Assembly: GCA_020849615.1 (NCBI GenBank)
Contig: JADLFW010000017.1
Location: 99,806-163,805 of the forward strand
From: Phycisphaerales bacterium
GTDB taxonomy: Bacteria; Planctomycetota; Phycisphaerae; Phycisphaerales; UBA1924
DNA length: 64,000 nt
Direction: 5' to 3'
Of this stretch, positions 1 to 7,051 are shown in pieces (within the stretch, counting starts at the first letter, position 1; every line of letters begins with the position of its first letter). The position numbers and the translations under genes are program-made. The notes beneath the pieces are model-generated. The model was not told the DNA's origin. It did no database searches and saw nothing but the letters and a program-made list of their open reading frames with translations.

Positions 1-90
1 GGCGCGTTCCTCGCCAAGCCCTTCATGACCACCATGCTCCTCCGCAAGGTCCGGGAGGTCCTCGACGGGCCGGGGCCCGACATCTCCTGA
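1..90 (+). CDS. Response regulator receiver domain, C-terminal end (partial)
   Basis: Only the last 29 codons are inside the window. The peptide has an AKPF element followed by an amphipathic helix (LLRKVREVLD). This is the usual end of a CheY-like receiver domain, where the conserved Lys and cis-Pro lie just before helix alpha5. The stop follows soon after the helix, so this is either a single-domain regulator or a protein with a C-terminal receiver. Output and partner kinase cannot be seen. Confidence 0.7.
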   Translation, partial: GAFLAKPFMTTMLLRKVREVLDGPGPDIS

Positions 91-119
91 GCGGCCCGGC
101 GGCCCGCGCCCGGCGCCGT

Positions 120-125
120 TACGCT
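120..125 (+). promoter_or_regulatory. -10-like hexamer, putative leaderless promoter
   Basis: TACGCT lies 7 bases before the ATG at 133, and there is no Shine-Dalgarno sequence. A transcript from this -10 would start at or next to the start codon. No clear -35 is visible. Confidence 0.45.
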
Positions 126-132
126 TCGGACG

Positions 133-1353
133 ATGTCCCAGCCCGCCGCCCCCCGCTCGGCCTCCATCATCATCTTCCTCATCGTCTTCCTCGACCTCCT
201 GGGCGTCGGCATCATCGCGCCCCTCACGCCTTACATCGTCCGCGACTTCGACAGCAGCGGCACCGCCGTCGCCATCCTCACCCTCAGCTATTCGGCCGCC
301 CAGTTCCTCGCCACGCCCATCCTCGGCGTCCTCTCCGACCGGCTGGGCCGGCGCCGCGTGCTCATCGCCAGCATCCTCGGCTCCGCCGGCGGCTACGTGC
401 TCTTCGCCACCGCCGGCTCCCTGCACCTGCTCTTCCTCTCCCGCATCATCGACGGCTTCACCGGCGGCAACATCTCCACCGCCCAGGCCGCCATCGCCGA
501 TGTCACCCCGCCCAAGGACCGGGCCAAGGCCTACGGGCTCGTCGGCGCCGCCTTCGGCCTGGGATTCCTGCTCGGCCCGACGTTCAGCGCGGTTCTCTCC
601 GTGTGGGGCAAGTACACGCCGATCTGGGCCGCCGCCGGGCTCTCGCTCTTCACAGCCGGGCTCGTCTGGTTCGCCCTCCCCGAGACCCTCCCCCCCGAGC
701 GCCGCCGCCGCGAGCCCATCGGCCCGCGAGACATCAATCCGCTCGCCGTGCTGCTCCGGGCCTGGGTCGTCCCGGGCGCCGCGATCATCCTGGTCGCCAT
801 CTTCGCCATGGGATTCGCGCACGCCGAACTCCGCGCCAGCTTCGGCGTTCTCATGCGCGACCGCTTCGAGTACACCGAGCGCGATGCCGGCTGGCTCTTC
901 GCCTTCATGGGCCTGGTCGCCATCATCGTCCAGGGCGGCCTCGTCCGCCGTATCGCCCCCGTGCTGGGCGACCGCCGCACCGCGCTGCTGGGCCTGCCCA
1001 TCGGCGCCGTCGGCTACGCCCTCATCCCGCTGGCCCCCACCGCGCCCTGGGTCTACCCCGCCATCGGGCTCTGCGGCCTGGGCATGGGCCTCGCCGGGCC
1101 GCCCCTCTCGGGCATGCTCTCCCGCACCGCGCCCCACGACGCCCGCGGCGAAGTCATGGGCGCTTCACAGTCCGCCAGCAGCCTGGCGCTGGTGATCGGG
1201 CCGCTCCTCGCCGGCACGCTCTACGACAATCTCGGCGTCGGCTGGCCCTTCTGGACAGCCGGCGGCTTCATCCTTATCGCCATGGCCATCGTGAGCGCCA
1301 TCCGCGCCGGCTCGGGCCACGAGGACGCTCCCGAACCCACGCCCGTCGCCTAG
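133..1353 (+). CDS. MFS transporter (drug/H+ antiporter type)
   Basis: This 406-aa integral membrane protein has about 12 hydrophobic segments. The MFS motif A (GVLSDRLGRRR) is at residues 65-75, after the second membrane segment. The start (DLLGVGIIAPLTPYIV) resembles the TetA/multidrug branch, and the GGNISTAQAAIADVTPP stretch near residue 110 is also typical of TetA-like transporters. The predicted role is proton-driven export of a small molecule across the inner membrane. The substrate cannot be told from sequence. The start is the ATG at 133, with no Shine-Dalgarno and a -10-like TACGCT 7 bases upstream. The gene stands alone between a response regulator and a secreted-protein gene. The family call is secure; a drug-resistance role is only an inference. 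Confidence 0.85.
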   Translation: MSQPAAPRSASIIIFLIVFLDLLGVGIIAPLTPYIVRDFDSSGTAVAILTLSYSAAQFLATPILGVLSDRLGRRRVLIASILGSAGGYVLFATAGSLHLLFLSRIIDGFTGGNISTAQAAIADVTPPKDRAKAYGLVGAAFGLGFLLGPTFSAVLSVWGKYTPIWAAAGLSLFTAGLVWFALPETLPPERRRREPIGPRDINPLAVLLRAWVVPGAAIILVAIFAMGFAHAELRASFGVLMRDRFEYTERDAGWLFAFMGLVAIIVQGGLVRRIAPVLGDRRTALLGLPIGAVGYALIPLAPTAPWVYPAIGLCGLGMGLAGPPLSGMLSRTAPHDARGEVMGASQSASSLALVIGPLLAGTLYDNLGVGWPFWTAGGFILIAMAIVSAIRAGSGHEDAPEPTPVA

Positions 1354-1551
1354 CCGCCTCACGCCTCCAGCAACGCCCGCACCCGGTCCGAATCCGGGCC
1401 ATCGCCCATCCGGACCGGGGCTGCCGCGGCCGGGCCCGGGCCAGCAAGACCCTGTCCACGCGAACTCCCCGCGGGGCCCGCTGATTTCCTGTGCCTTGCC
1501 CGCGAAAGGTGGTAACCTCGCCGATCAGCGTGGGGAAACAGGAGCCACAAT

Positions 1552-2340
1552 ATGAAGCTTGCGATGATGACGCTTCTCGCGCTGATGGCCGGCACGGCCC
1601 ACGCGGACGTGATCTACGTGTCGCAGAACCGCTTCGTCAAGGCCGATCGCCTCGGCGTGCCGGGCGTTGATTTCCTGGTGAGCGCTGACGACTTCGGCGT
1701 CTTCAGCGCGATTGTCGATACTCCGTATGACCCGGAGTGCGACTGCGGCGGCGTTGGCGAGCAGCTTTCCGACACGACGTCTCTCGGCATGTTCGCCGGC
1801 GGGAGAGGACGGGCCGAAGACGGGCGGCAGATCTACGGTGGCGAGGGCGAGAGCGTCTTCGACGTGGTCTTCGAGGTGACCAGCCCGACGCCGTACAGGC
1901 TGGGGGGCTACTGGGCCATCGTCTGGCCCGATACGTTCGAGCCGCAGGCCCGCATCACGCTCTCCGATGAGGCCACCGCGGCGACGATCTTCGAGAGCAA
2001 GTACGTGATCAGCGGCGGCCCGACCGCCTCGACCGACGAGTTCGACGTCGGGGGTGTGCTTCCCGCGGGCCATTACCGCATGTTCGCGCGCGGCCAGGCC
2101 TCGTACGCATCGATGTCGGCGGGCACCGGCGGATACCGGATCGGCATCTACAGCTTCTCGCTCACCTTCCCCGGCTGCCTCGCCGACCTCAATGTTGACG
2201 GCCAGGTTGACTTCTCCGACTATCTCGAGTTCCTCAACTACTACGACCGGGCCGACCCGCGCGTTGACTTCAGCGGCGATGGCCAGGTCGATTTCGTTGA
2301 TTACCTCGAATACCTGAACCTGTACGAAGCCGGCTGCTGA
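1552..2340 (+). CDS. Secreted protein with C-terminal twin EF-hand (GC-type dockerin-like) module
   Basis: This 262-aa protein has an N-terminal signal peptide (hydrophobic core about residues 2-18, cleavage near AHA-D). An all-beta-looking middle domain of unknown function follows. The last 50 residues hold two EF-hand-like repeats (DLNVDGQVDFSDYLEFLN and DFSGDGQVDFVDYLEYLN) and end in EAGC. The same tail is on three other exported proteins in this window. The ATG at 1552 is preceded by AGGAG at a 7-base distance. The dockerin-like tail is expected to bind calcium and may anchor or sort the protein; that role is inferred. The middle domain, which contains ECDCGG near residue 63, is not recognised. 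Confidence 0.8.
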   Translation: MKLAMMTLLALMAGTAHADVIYVSQNRFVKADRLGVPGVDFLVSADDFGVFSAIVDTPYDPECDCGGVGEQLSDTTSLGMFAGGRGRAEDGRQIYGGEGESVFDVVFEVTSPTPYRLGGYWAIVWPDTFEPQARITLSDEATAATIFESKYVISGGPTASTDEFDVGGVLPAGHYRMFARGQASYASMSAGTGGYRIGIYSFSLTFPGCLADLNVDGQVDFSDYLEFLNYYDRADPRVDFSGDGQVDFVDYLEYLNLYEAGC

Positions 2341-2366
2341 ACCCGCAGCGGTGTGCAAAAGGACAA

Positions 2367-2388
2367 CGGCGGGCCCGGAGGCCCGCCG
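2367..2388. terminator. Stem-loop between convergent genes
   Basis: CGGCGGGCC and GGCCCGCCG form a perfect 9-bp stem around the loop CGGA. It lies between the stop at 2340 (+) and the stop at 2420 (-). There is no clean T-tract; CCTTTT follows on the minus strand. It probably serves both genes. Confidence 0.5.
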
Positions 2389-2419
2389 CTGCGCGTTCAA
2401 TCGATGATCCGGGGCGAAG

Positions 2420-3160
2420 TTACTTGGCCTTCTTGGCCTTCTTCTCGCCATCGCCCTTCTCGGCCTTCTCCGCCTTGGGGGCCTTGTCGGCCTTGACCTT
2501 CTTCTCGCCATCGCCCTTGTCGGCGTGGGTCTCATCGCCCTTGGCCTTCTTGGGCTTCTTGTGCTCGCCGTCGCCGGCGTCGGCCTTGGGGCCCCATTCC
2601 CCCTTCACGACTTCCGGCTTGGCGGGCTTGGCATCCTTGGCCTCGGCGCCCTCGGCGGCGGCCGCGGCGGGCTCGGGCTCGTGGTGGCGCTCAAGGTCGA
2701 GCTTGCGGTCGGCGACGACCCACAGCTTGATGATGGTGTCGAGGTCGGAATCGAGCTTGACGTGGATGTCGTAGGTGTCGATGCGCTTGATGACTTGGCT
2801 GAGGCGGATGTCGCGCGGCTTGACGCCGTGGCCCATCTTGCCCAGCTCGGTCGCGATGTCCTGCTGCGTGATCGCCCCGTACAGGATGCCCTGGTCGTTG
2901 CACGAGCGGATGAGGTGCACCTCGACGCCCTCGAGCTTCTGGCTCAACTCCTCGCGCTGCTTGCGCTGCTCGGCGAGCATGCGCTGGGCCTCGGCCCGCT
3001 TGGCCGAGAGCTCCTTGATCTTCTCCTCGCTGGGCTTGGTCGCCATGTCGCGGGGGAGAAGGAAGTTGCGGGCGTAACCGGTGCGGACCTTGACGACATC
3101 GCCGACGATGCCCAGGGCCTCGACGTTCTCGGTGAGCAGGAGTTCGATGTTCTTGGCCAT
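2420..3160 (-). CDS. rplI: 50S ribosomal protein bL9 with long charged C-terminal tail
   Basis: The first ~150 residues are canonical bL9: MAKNIELLLTENVEALG, then the rRNA-binding signature GDVVKVRTGYARNFLLP and the long helix. It binds 23S rRNA near the L1 stalk. The ATG at 3160 is preceded by AAGGA, whereas an upstream in-frame extension has no ribosome-binding site. The protein is 246 aa against about 148 in E. coli. The extra ~95 residues are low-complexity Lys/Glu/Asp/Ala, with a repeated GDGEKK block, and end in EKKAKKAK. The tail is encoded in one uninterrupted frame, so it is not a frameshift artefact. Its role is unknown. rpsF and rpsR are not adjacent; ssb is two genes upstream, with two zinc-ribbon genes between. 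Confidence 0.95.
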   Translation of the reverse strand: MAKNIELLLTENVEALGIVGDVVKVRTGYARNFLLPRDMATKPSEEKIKELSAKRAEAQRMLAEQRKQREELSQKLEGVEVHLIRSCNDQGILYGAITQQDIATELGKMGHGVKPRDIRLSQVIKRIDTYDIHVKLDSDLDTIIKLWVVADRKLDLERHHEPEPAAAAAEGAEAKDAKPAKPEVVKGEWGPKADAGDGEHKKPKKAKGDETHADKGDGEKKVKADKAPKAEKAEKGDGEKKAKKAK

Positions 3161-3558
3161 TGCTGTCCTTTCGGGCATGCTCCACGAAAACGGAACAGGC
3201 CGAGAAGTTAGGAGCCGGACAGGAACCGACCTGGGCGGCCCCAACTGGGGGGAGGGAAGGATAGAAGGGTCAGAGGCCGGGGGCCAGCGACCGCAGCCCG
3301 AAGGGCTTCAAGGAGACAGCCGGGGGCGAGCGCAGCGACGCCCCCGGTCGCGGCATCAGCACACATCGCAGCGTGGAAGGCTGCAAGAGGTGGCCGCGGG
3401 GGTGACCCACGACGCTGGCCCTGCTCATGGCCATGAACTCGCGCGGCGGCCCGTCTTCGACCCCTGCGGGGTCGGGCCCATCATCCATCCGCCGATCGGG
3501 AGGGCGTCGTTTCCCGGGGGCGGCGTCCGCCGTCGGCGGACTTGCCCCCGGCTGTCCC
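3161..3558. other. 398-bp intergenic region built mainly from two inverted repeat copies
   Basis: I see no gene here. It contains one complete stem-loop repeat (3297-3347), most of a second copy in the opposite orientation (3513-3574) and about 165 bp of unique sequence between them. The rplI ribosome-binding site is at its left edge. Confidence 0.6.
3297..3347 (+). repeat. Planctomycete-type interspersed stem-loop repeat, copy 1
   Basis: The order is CCCGAAGGGC, then GACAGCCGGGGGCGAG, a short spacer, then CGCCCCCGG. CCGGGGGCG (3320-3328) pairs perfectly with CGCCCCCGG (3339-3347). From memory, sequences of this pattern are common between genes in planctomycete genomes. A second copy lies inverted at 3513-3574. 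Confidence 0.6.
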
Positions 3559-3574
3559 CTACCGGCCCTTCGGG
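3513..3574 (-). repeat. Planctomycete-type interspersed stem-loop repeat, copy 2 (inverted)
   Basis: Read on the minus strand it gives CCCGAAGGGC, GGGGACAGCCGGGGGCAAG, a variable hairpin (TCCGCCGACGGCGGA) and GCCGCCCCCGG, the same order as copy 1. It supplies the last codons and the TAG stop of the neighbouring minus-strand gene. Confidence 0.6.
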
Positions 3575-4050
3575 CTCGGAATCTGAGTGCCGATGGTGCT
3601 GACACTGGCGCCGCATTCGGGACATGGCGCGTTCTTGGGTAAGCCCGAGCGGTCGTACGAGCAGTTCGGACAAACGCCCATGGATGGTAACGTCCGGAGA
3701 TGCCGGCGCCACAGCCCCGCGGCGAGCGCGCCGACCAGCAACGTCGGAAGCCAGAGGGGGATGGATACCCAGCACGCGGTTGCCGACTGAACACCCGAGA
3801 ACCACCAAGTCAACAACGGGCGACGGCCTGGCTGACCGAATCGAACGTACAAGTCGTTTGGTTGGTAGGTATCCGTCGTCCAGTACGTGGTCAGTTGGCC
3901 GTGGCTGATGCCCAAATCAAATCCAACAACCGGAGTCATGCCCGAGCATTCAACTGCTACCCAAGCGCTCGTGATCCACGCCGCTATCAACAGGATGAGT
4001 ATGACCGACGCCGACCACCGCGCAAGACCTCTTATCCGCCGTCGCTTCAT
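3559..4050 (-). CDS. Small membrane protein with C-terminal zinc ribbon
   Basis: This 163-aa protein has a hydrophobic segment at about residues 13-32 and a second at about 90-115. A C-terminal zinc-ribbon motif follows (CPNCSYDRSGLP, then CPECGA; two CxxC pairs). It overlaps the upstream gene by the four bases ATGA, so the pair is translationally coupled. The two are paralogues in layout: membrane segment, WWF-containing loop, second membrane segment, zinc ribbon. The last four residues (PKGR) and the stop come from an interspersed repeat, so the native C-terminus may have been different. Function is unknown. Confidence 0.7.
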   Translation of the reverse strand: MKRRRIRGLARWSASVILILLIAAWITSAWVAVECSGMTPVVGFDLGISHGQLTTYWTTDTYQPNDLYVRFGQPGRRPLLTWWFSGVQSATACWVSIPLWLPTLLVGALAAGLWRRHLRTLPSMGVCPNCSYDRSGLPKNAPCPECGASVSTIGTQIPSPKGR

Positions 4051-4547
4051 CTTGGTGCGCCCCGGACATCAACGTCGGGCTTGGCACCGCATTCGGGACA
4101 CTTCGCGTCAGCCGCCAGCCCGGAACGGGGATACCCGCAACTTGAACACAGGTAGCGTCCGGATCGGCCGCTGATGAAGATCCTCGCGACGGCCGCGGTG
4201 GCCGCAACTAGGCAAAGCGGCCAGATGGGAATAGCGATGAAAGCGCTCTTCGCACTGACGTACCACCAATCGAACCACCACGTGACCGGGCCGTGCGACT
4301 TCGCGTAAGTTGAACCCAGGTCAAACTCGATGACACCATTGCTGATTTGAGCTTCAAGGGCACCATGTCCTAGGGCGATTCGAATCCAACGCTCGCCGCC
4401 GACGAGCCCACTCCAGCTCAACTCCCAGCGCAAACTCACAAGCCAAGCGAACAGCATGGCAACCGCGACGACAGTCCAGGCGCGATTGATGGCTACCCGC
4501 CCACCAAGGCCGCGCCCATTTGCCCTTTGCGATTTGCTCTTTGCCAT
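4047..4547 (-). CDS. Small membrane protein with C-terminal zinc ribbon (paralogue)
   Basis: This 166-aa protein has the same plan as its downstream partner: hydrophobic segments near residues 24-42 and 95-115, and a tail with CSSCGYPRSGLA and CPECGA. The first codons (MAKSKSQRANG) are written in a 7-base tandem repeat (4517-4544), so the start region may be recently acquired. The stop overlaps the next gene's start. It begins six bases downstream of the ssb stop, so transcription probably continues from ssb. Function is unknown. Members of this kind, with a membrane part plus a CxxCGY...CPECG ribbon, recur in the window (see 33047-33595). Confidence 0.65.
   Translation of the reverse strand: MAKSKSQRANGRGLGGRVAINRAWTVVAVAMLFAWLVSLRWELSWSGLVGGERWIRIALGHGALEAQISNGVIEFDLGSTYAKSHGPVTWWFDWWYVSAKSAFIAIPIWPLCLVAATAAVARIFISGRSGRYLCSSCGYPRSGLAADAKCPECGAKPDVDVRGAPR
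4517..4544 (-). repeat. Four-unit 7-base tandem repeat
   Basis: On the minus strand the units are GCAAAGA, GCAAATC, GCAAAGG and GCAAATG, in perfect 7-base phase. They encode the N-terminus of the 4047-4547 gene. Confidence 0.75.
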
Positions 4548-4552
4548 TTCCG

Positions 4553-5053
4553 TCAGAACGGAATGTCATCTTCCTGGATCGGCTCGTGCCCCCCACCGCC
4601 CCCGCCGTTCGCCGGCTGCGGCGCGGGCCGCCCGCCCTGCGGCCGGGTCTGCACGGCCGGGCGGCGCTGACCGCCCCCGCCCCCGCCGCCGCCTTCATCA
4701 CCACCGCCCTGGCCCGGCTTGCTGTCCACGAAGTGAAAGTTGTCGATCACGACCTTGAGCTTGGACCGGTTGGCCCCCGACTCCTTGTCCTGCCACTGGT
4801 CGAGCTTGAGGCGCCCCTCGATCAGGATGGGCCGGCCCTTGGCGAAGTACTGGCTGATCATCTCGGCCGTCTTGCCCCACGCCTCGCAGTCGACAAACGT
4901 CGTCTCCTCGCGCTGCTCACCCTCGGGCGTGCGCCAGCGGCGGTTCATGGCCATGCCCACCTGCGCCACGGCCTGGTTCGTCTGCGTGTAGCGCAGCTCG
5001 ATGTCGCGCGTGATGTTTCCCATCAGGATCACTTTGTTCAGGCTACCGGCCAT
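4553..5053 (-). CDS. ssb: Single-stranded DNA-binding protein
   Basis: This 166-aa protein has an N-terminal OB fold at about residues 4-110 (NKVILMGNITRDIELRYT, WRTPEGEQREETTFVDCEAWGK). A Gly/Pro/Gln-rich flexible linker follows at about 115-155, then the acidic tip DDIPF. The tip is the docking site for replication and repair partners. It coats single-stranded DNA during replication, recombination and repair. The ATG at 5053 has GGAG about nine bases upstream. Two zinc-ribbon membrane protein genes and then rplI follow on the same strand. Nothing is missing from the family pattern. Confidence 0.95.
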   Translation of the reverse strand: MAGSLNKVILMGNITRDIELRYTQTNQAVAQVGMAMNRRWRTPEGEQREETTFVDCEAWGKTAEMISQYFAKGRPILIEGRLKLDQWQDKESGANRSKLKVVIDNFHFVDSKPGQGGGDEGGGGGGGGQRRPAVQTRPQGGRPAPQPANGGGGGGHEPIQEDDIPF

Positions 5054-5253
5054 GGTTCAGACTCCGTTTCAGGCGGTGAATCGCGTCGCGGGACTGATTG
5101 ACAACTTCCGAATCATACCCGAGCAAAACCCGGCCAAGCAAGCCGGCCTCGGGGCGAATTCTGCGCTCCGGTTGTACCGCGCTGAGAAGCTCCCGGACGG
5201 CAATCGACAGGATTCGCCCCCATCACCCGGCGCGCCCATCCGCGGCCGCCGGC

Positions 5254-5799
5254 TCACATGGGCTTCTTGCCGATCGTGACGTCGTACACGTGCAGGAGCT
5301 TCTCCTTGTCGAAGACCATCTCCTGTCGCGTCATGCCGACGATGTCGTACTCGGTCGTCAGCTCGATGGCATCGACCGGGCAGGCCTCCTCGCACATCCC
5401 GCAGAAGATGCACCGCAGCTCATCGATCTCGAACTTCTTGGGGTACTTCTCGCGGTCATCCCACGGGCTCTCGGCCGCCGTGATGTGGATGCACCGCGCC
5501 GGGCAGATCGTCGGGCACATCATGCACGCCACGCACTTGACGCGCCCCTGCTCATCGCGGTTCAGCCGGTGCACCCCGCGGTAGTTCCCCGCGTACTGCC
5601 CGCCCTGCTCGACCCCGAGCTGCTCCTTGCGCTCCTCGGGGTACTGCATCGTCCGCGAGGTCTTCCCCTGACCGAAGGAGGTGAAGAAGTGGCGCATGGT
5701 GGCGCCGAAGCCCCTGATCACCTCGGGCAGGTAGATGCTCTCGCTCCGGTTGATGGGGCGGGGCTTGATCTGGATGATGTCCTCGTCGCGGATGGCCAT
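5254..5799 (-). CDS. nuoI: NADH-quinone oxidoreductase subunit I (2x4Fe-4S ferredoxin)
   Basis: This 181-aa protein has two 4Fe-4S motifs: Cys89, 92, 95 and 99 (CVACMMCPTICP), and Cys130, 133, 136 and 140 (CIFCGMCEEACP). This matches the TYKY/NuoI subunit of complex I, which carries clusters N6a and N6b. The N-terminal part (YLPEVIRGFGATMRHFF) fits the membrane-facing helix of NuoI. It passes electrons within the peripheral arm of complex I. No other nuo gene is in the window, so this copy is an orphan here. The start is the ATG at 5799, with TATACT 8 bases upstream and no Shine-Dalgarno. A longer start at 5877 would add a low-complexity extension and is less likely. Confidence 0.85.
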   Translation of the reverse strand: MAIRDEDIIQIKPRPINRSESIYLPEVIRGFGATMRHFFTSFGQGKTSRTMQYPEERKEQLGVEQGGQYAGNYRGVHRLNRDEQGRVKCVACMMCPTICPARCIHITAAESPWDDREKYPKKFEIDELRCIFCGMCEEACPVDAIELTTEYDIVGMTRQEMVFDKEKLLHVYDVTIGKKPM

Positions 5800-5807
5800 G
5801 GCCCGGC

Positions 5808-5813
5808 AGTATA
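5808..5813 (-). promoter_or_regulatory. -10-like hexamer, putative leaderless promoter for nuoI
   Basis: TATACT on the minus strand ends 8 bases before the ATG at 5799. It differs from TATAAT at one position. No Shine-Dalgarno is present. Confidence 0.5.
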
Positions 5814-5846
5814 GGGATCGGCCGGGCCGCTTCCCGCCGGGTTTGG

Positions 5847-5898
5847 CTTCCCCTTCCCTCCGTTCCTTCTCCCCCATCCCCTATTCCCTTCCCTTTCT
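5847..5898 (-). repeat. Purine-rich tract with repeated G-runs
   Basis: The minus strand of this 52-base stretch is nearly all A and G, with many GGG or longer runs separated by short AA or AT spacers. It lies between the divergent nuoI gene and the gene starting at 5934. It could form a G-quadruplex. Confidence 0.5.
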
Positions 5899-5918
5899 GC
5901 ACCCCCGGCCCGGCGGTG

Positions 5919-5924
5919 TACGAT
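5919..5924 (+). promoter_or_regulatory. -10-like hexamer, putative leaderless promoter
   Basis: TACGAT lies 9 bases before the ATG at 5934. No Shine-Dalgarno is present. Confidence 0.45.
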
Positions 5925-5933
5925 TGCAGTGCC

Positions 5934-6740
5934 ATGTCAGGCCGACCCAACAGGCCGCTCTTCGAACTGCTGCGCGATTCAGCCCGCGAGGCCCCCGCGC
6001 GCCCCATCCCACCCCTGAAGATCGACGCTCCCATCCCGCCCCGCCCGGTGCGCGAGGATGCCGCGCCGGCCCGGGCCGCGGCGGCCCGGCAGTACATCCC
6101 CGTCTCCCAGAACGCCATCTACATCGGGATCGCGGTCGGGCTGGTCCTGCTGGTCATCACGTACGCCGCCGGGTTCACCGTCGGCAAGAACCGGGCCGGG
6201 GCGGACTACCGCCAGCGGCTCAGCACCCAGACCCCCGCCCCCGGCGTCTCCGAGCCGCCCATATCCGCCCCTGGCGGACCGACCTCCTCCAACCAGCCTG
6301 CCAACCGTACCCAGAACCCCCCCGCCGCCGATCCGGGCCGGGCCCCACGCCCATCCACCCCGGTTATGGTGCCCTCAGCCGACGGCCGTATCCTGTCCTC
6401 CCAGGGCAACCTGGCCGCCGACCCGCGCCAGCCCGGGCTGAACTACCTCTCCCTTGCCATCCTGAACGCGCAGGACACCCAGGCGGCCATCGCCTTCCTT
6501 TCCCAGAACGGGCTTGAGACCATCGGAGTCCCCCTGGTTGATCCCAAGGCCTCCAAGGGCAACAATCCACCCCTCTACCAACTGGTGGCGGTGCAGGGCA
6601 TTACATCGGCGGAGTACCGGGATCGTGCCCCGGCCCGGGCCACGCTCGAGGAGGCGGTCGAACGCCTCGGACGGGCCTGGCAGAAGGATTTCAAGGGCAC
6701 CTCGAACTTCGCCAAGCACGGATGGGCCAAGCTGGACTGA
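5934..6740 (+). CDS. Single-pass membrane protein of unknown function
   Basis: This 268-aa protein has a basic, proline-rich N-terminal 55 residues and one membrane segment at about 61-83 (IYIGIAVGLVLLVITYAAGF). A Pro/Ala/Gly-rich linker to about 150 leads to a C-terminal domain with NYLSLAILNAQDTQAAIAF and a helical region. The layout (cytoplasmic N-terminus, one pass, flexible linker, small exported domain) resembles SPOR or other envelope proteins, but I cannot assign a family. The ATG at 5934 is chosen over an upstream in-frame ATG at 5916 because the -10-like TACGAT lies between the two. The next gene down is the small basic protein. Confidence 0.65.
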   Translation: MSGRPNRPLFELLRDSAREAPARPIPPLKIDAPIPPRPVREDAAPARAAAARQYIPVSQNAIYIGIAVGLVLLVITYAAGFTVGKNRAGADYRQRLSTQTPAPGVSEPPISAPGGPTSSNQPANRTQNPPAADPGRAPRPSTPVMVPSADGRILSSQGNLAADPRQPGLNYLSLAILNAQDTQAAIAFLSQNGLETIGVPLVDPKASKGNNPPLYQLVAVQGITSAEYRDRAPARATLEEAVERLGRAWQKDFKGTSNFAKHGWAKLD

Positions 6741-6784
6741 TCCCAACCCGGTCCGGCAGTTGAGCAGCAGACAGGAACACGACC

Positions 6785-6946
6785 ATGAGCCTCGACCGTT
6801 CTCTCAAAGTCTCCGCCCAGATGGCCGGCAAGCGCAGCGTGATGAAGCGCTCCGAGCGCATCGCCAAGATGGTCGCCGACAAGAAGTACGACCCCGCCAA
6901 GGACAAGGCGCTGGGCCTGCCCAAGACGCTGTTGCCCAAGGCGTAA
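6785..6946 (+). CDS. PVC-superphylum small basic protein
   Basis: This is a 53-aa Lys/Arg-rich protein: MSLDRSLKVSAQMAG at the start, KRSVMKRSERIAKM in the middle and LGLPKTLLPKA at the end. The N-terminal MSLDRSLK and the RxERIAK and GLPK elements match, from memory, a short basic protein family found in Planctomycetes, Verrucomicrobia and Chlamydiae. That family has been suggested to be ribosome-associated, but its role is not settled. CAGGAA lies about eight bases before the ATG. It sits alone between a membrane-protein gene and an aminotransferase. It is easy to miss because of its size, and it is the best single phylum marker in the window. Confidence 0.8.
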   Translation: MSLDRSLKVSAQMAGKRSVMKRSERIAKMVADKKYDPAKDKALGLPKTLLPKA

Positions 6947-6974
6947 GCGCCGGGAATCGGGCGCCGGGAATCGG
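6947..6974 (+). repeat. Perfect 14-base tandem duplication
   Basis: GCGCCGGGAATCGG occurs twice head to tail, directly after the stop codon of the small basic protein gene. The similar GAGTCGGCGTCGGCG follows. Confidence 0.7.
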
Positions 6975-7051
6975 GAGTCGGCGTCGGCGTGATCACGCTG
7001 CACATCCGCGATCCGCCCGACACCCCACCCCCCACACCCGAAACCCGCCTC

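Noticed and set aside
3270..3794. Minus-strand frame of 174 codons through the repeat region near rplI
   Set aside because: It runs through two interspersed repeats and the antisense of unique DNA. Its residues come from the repeat sequence, not a protein family.
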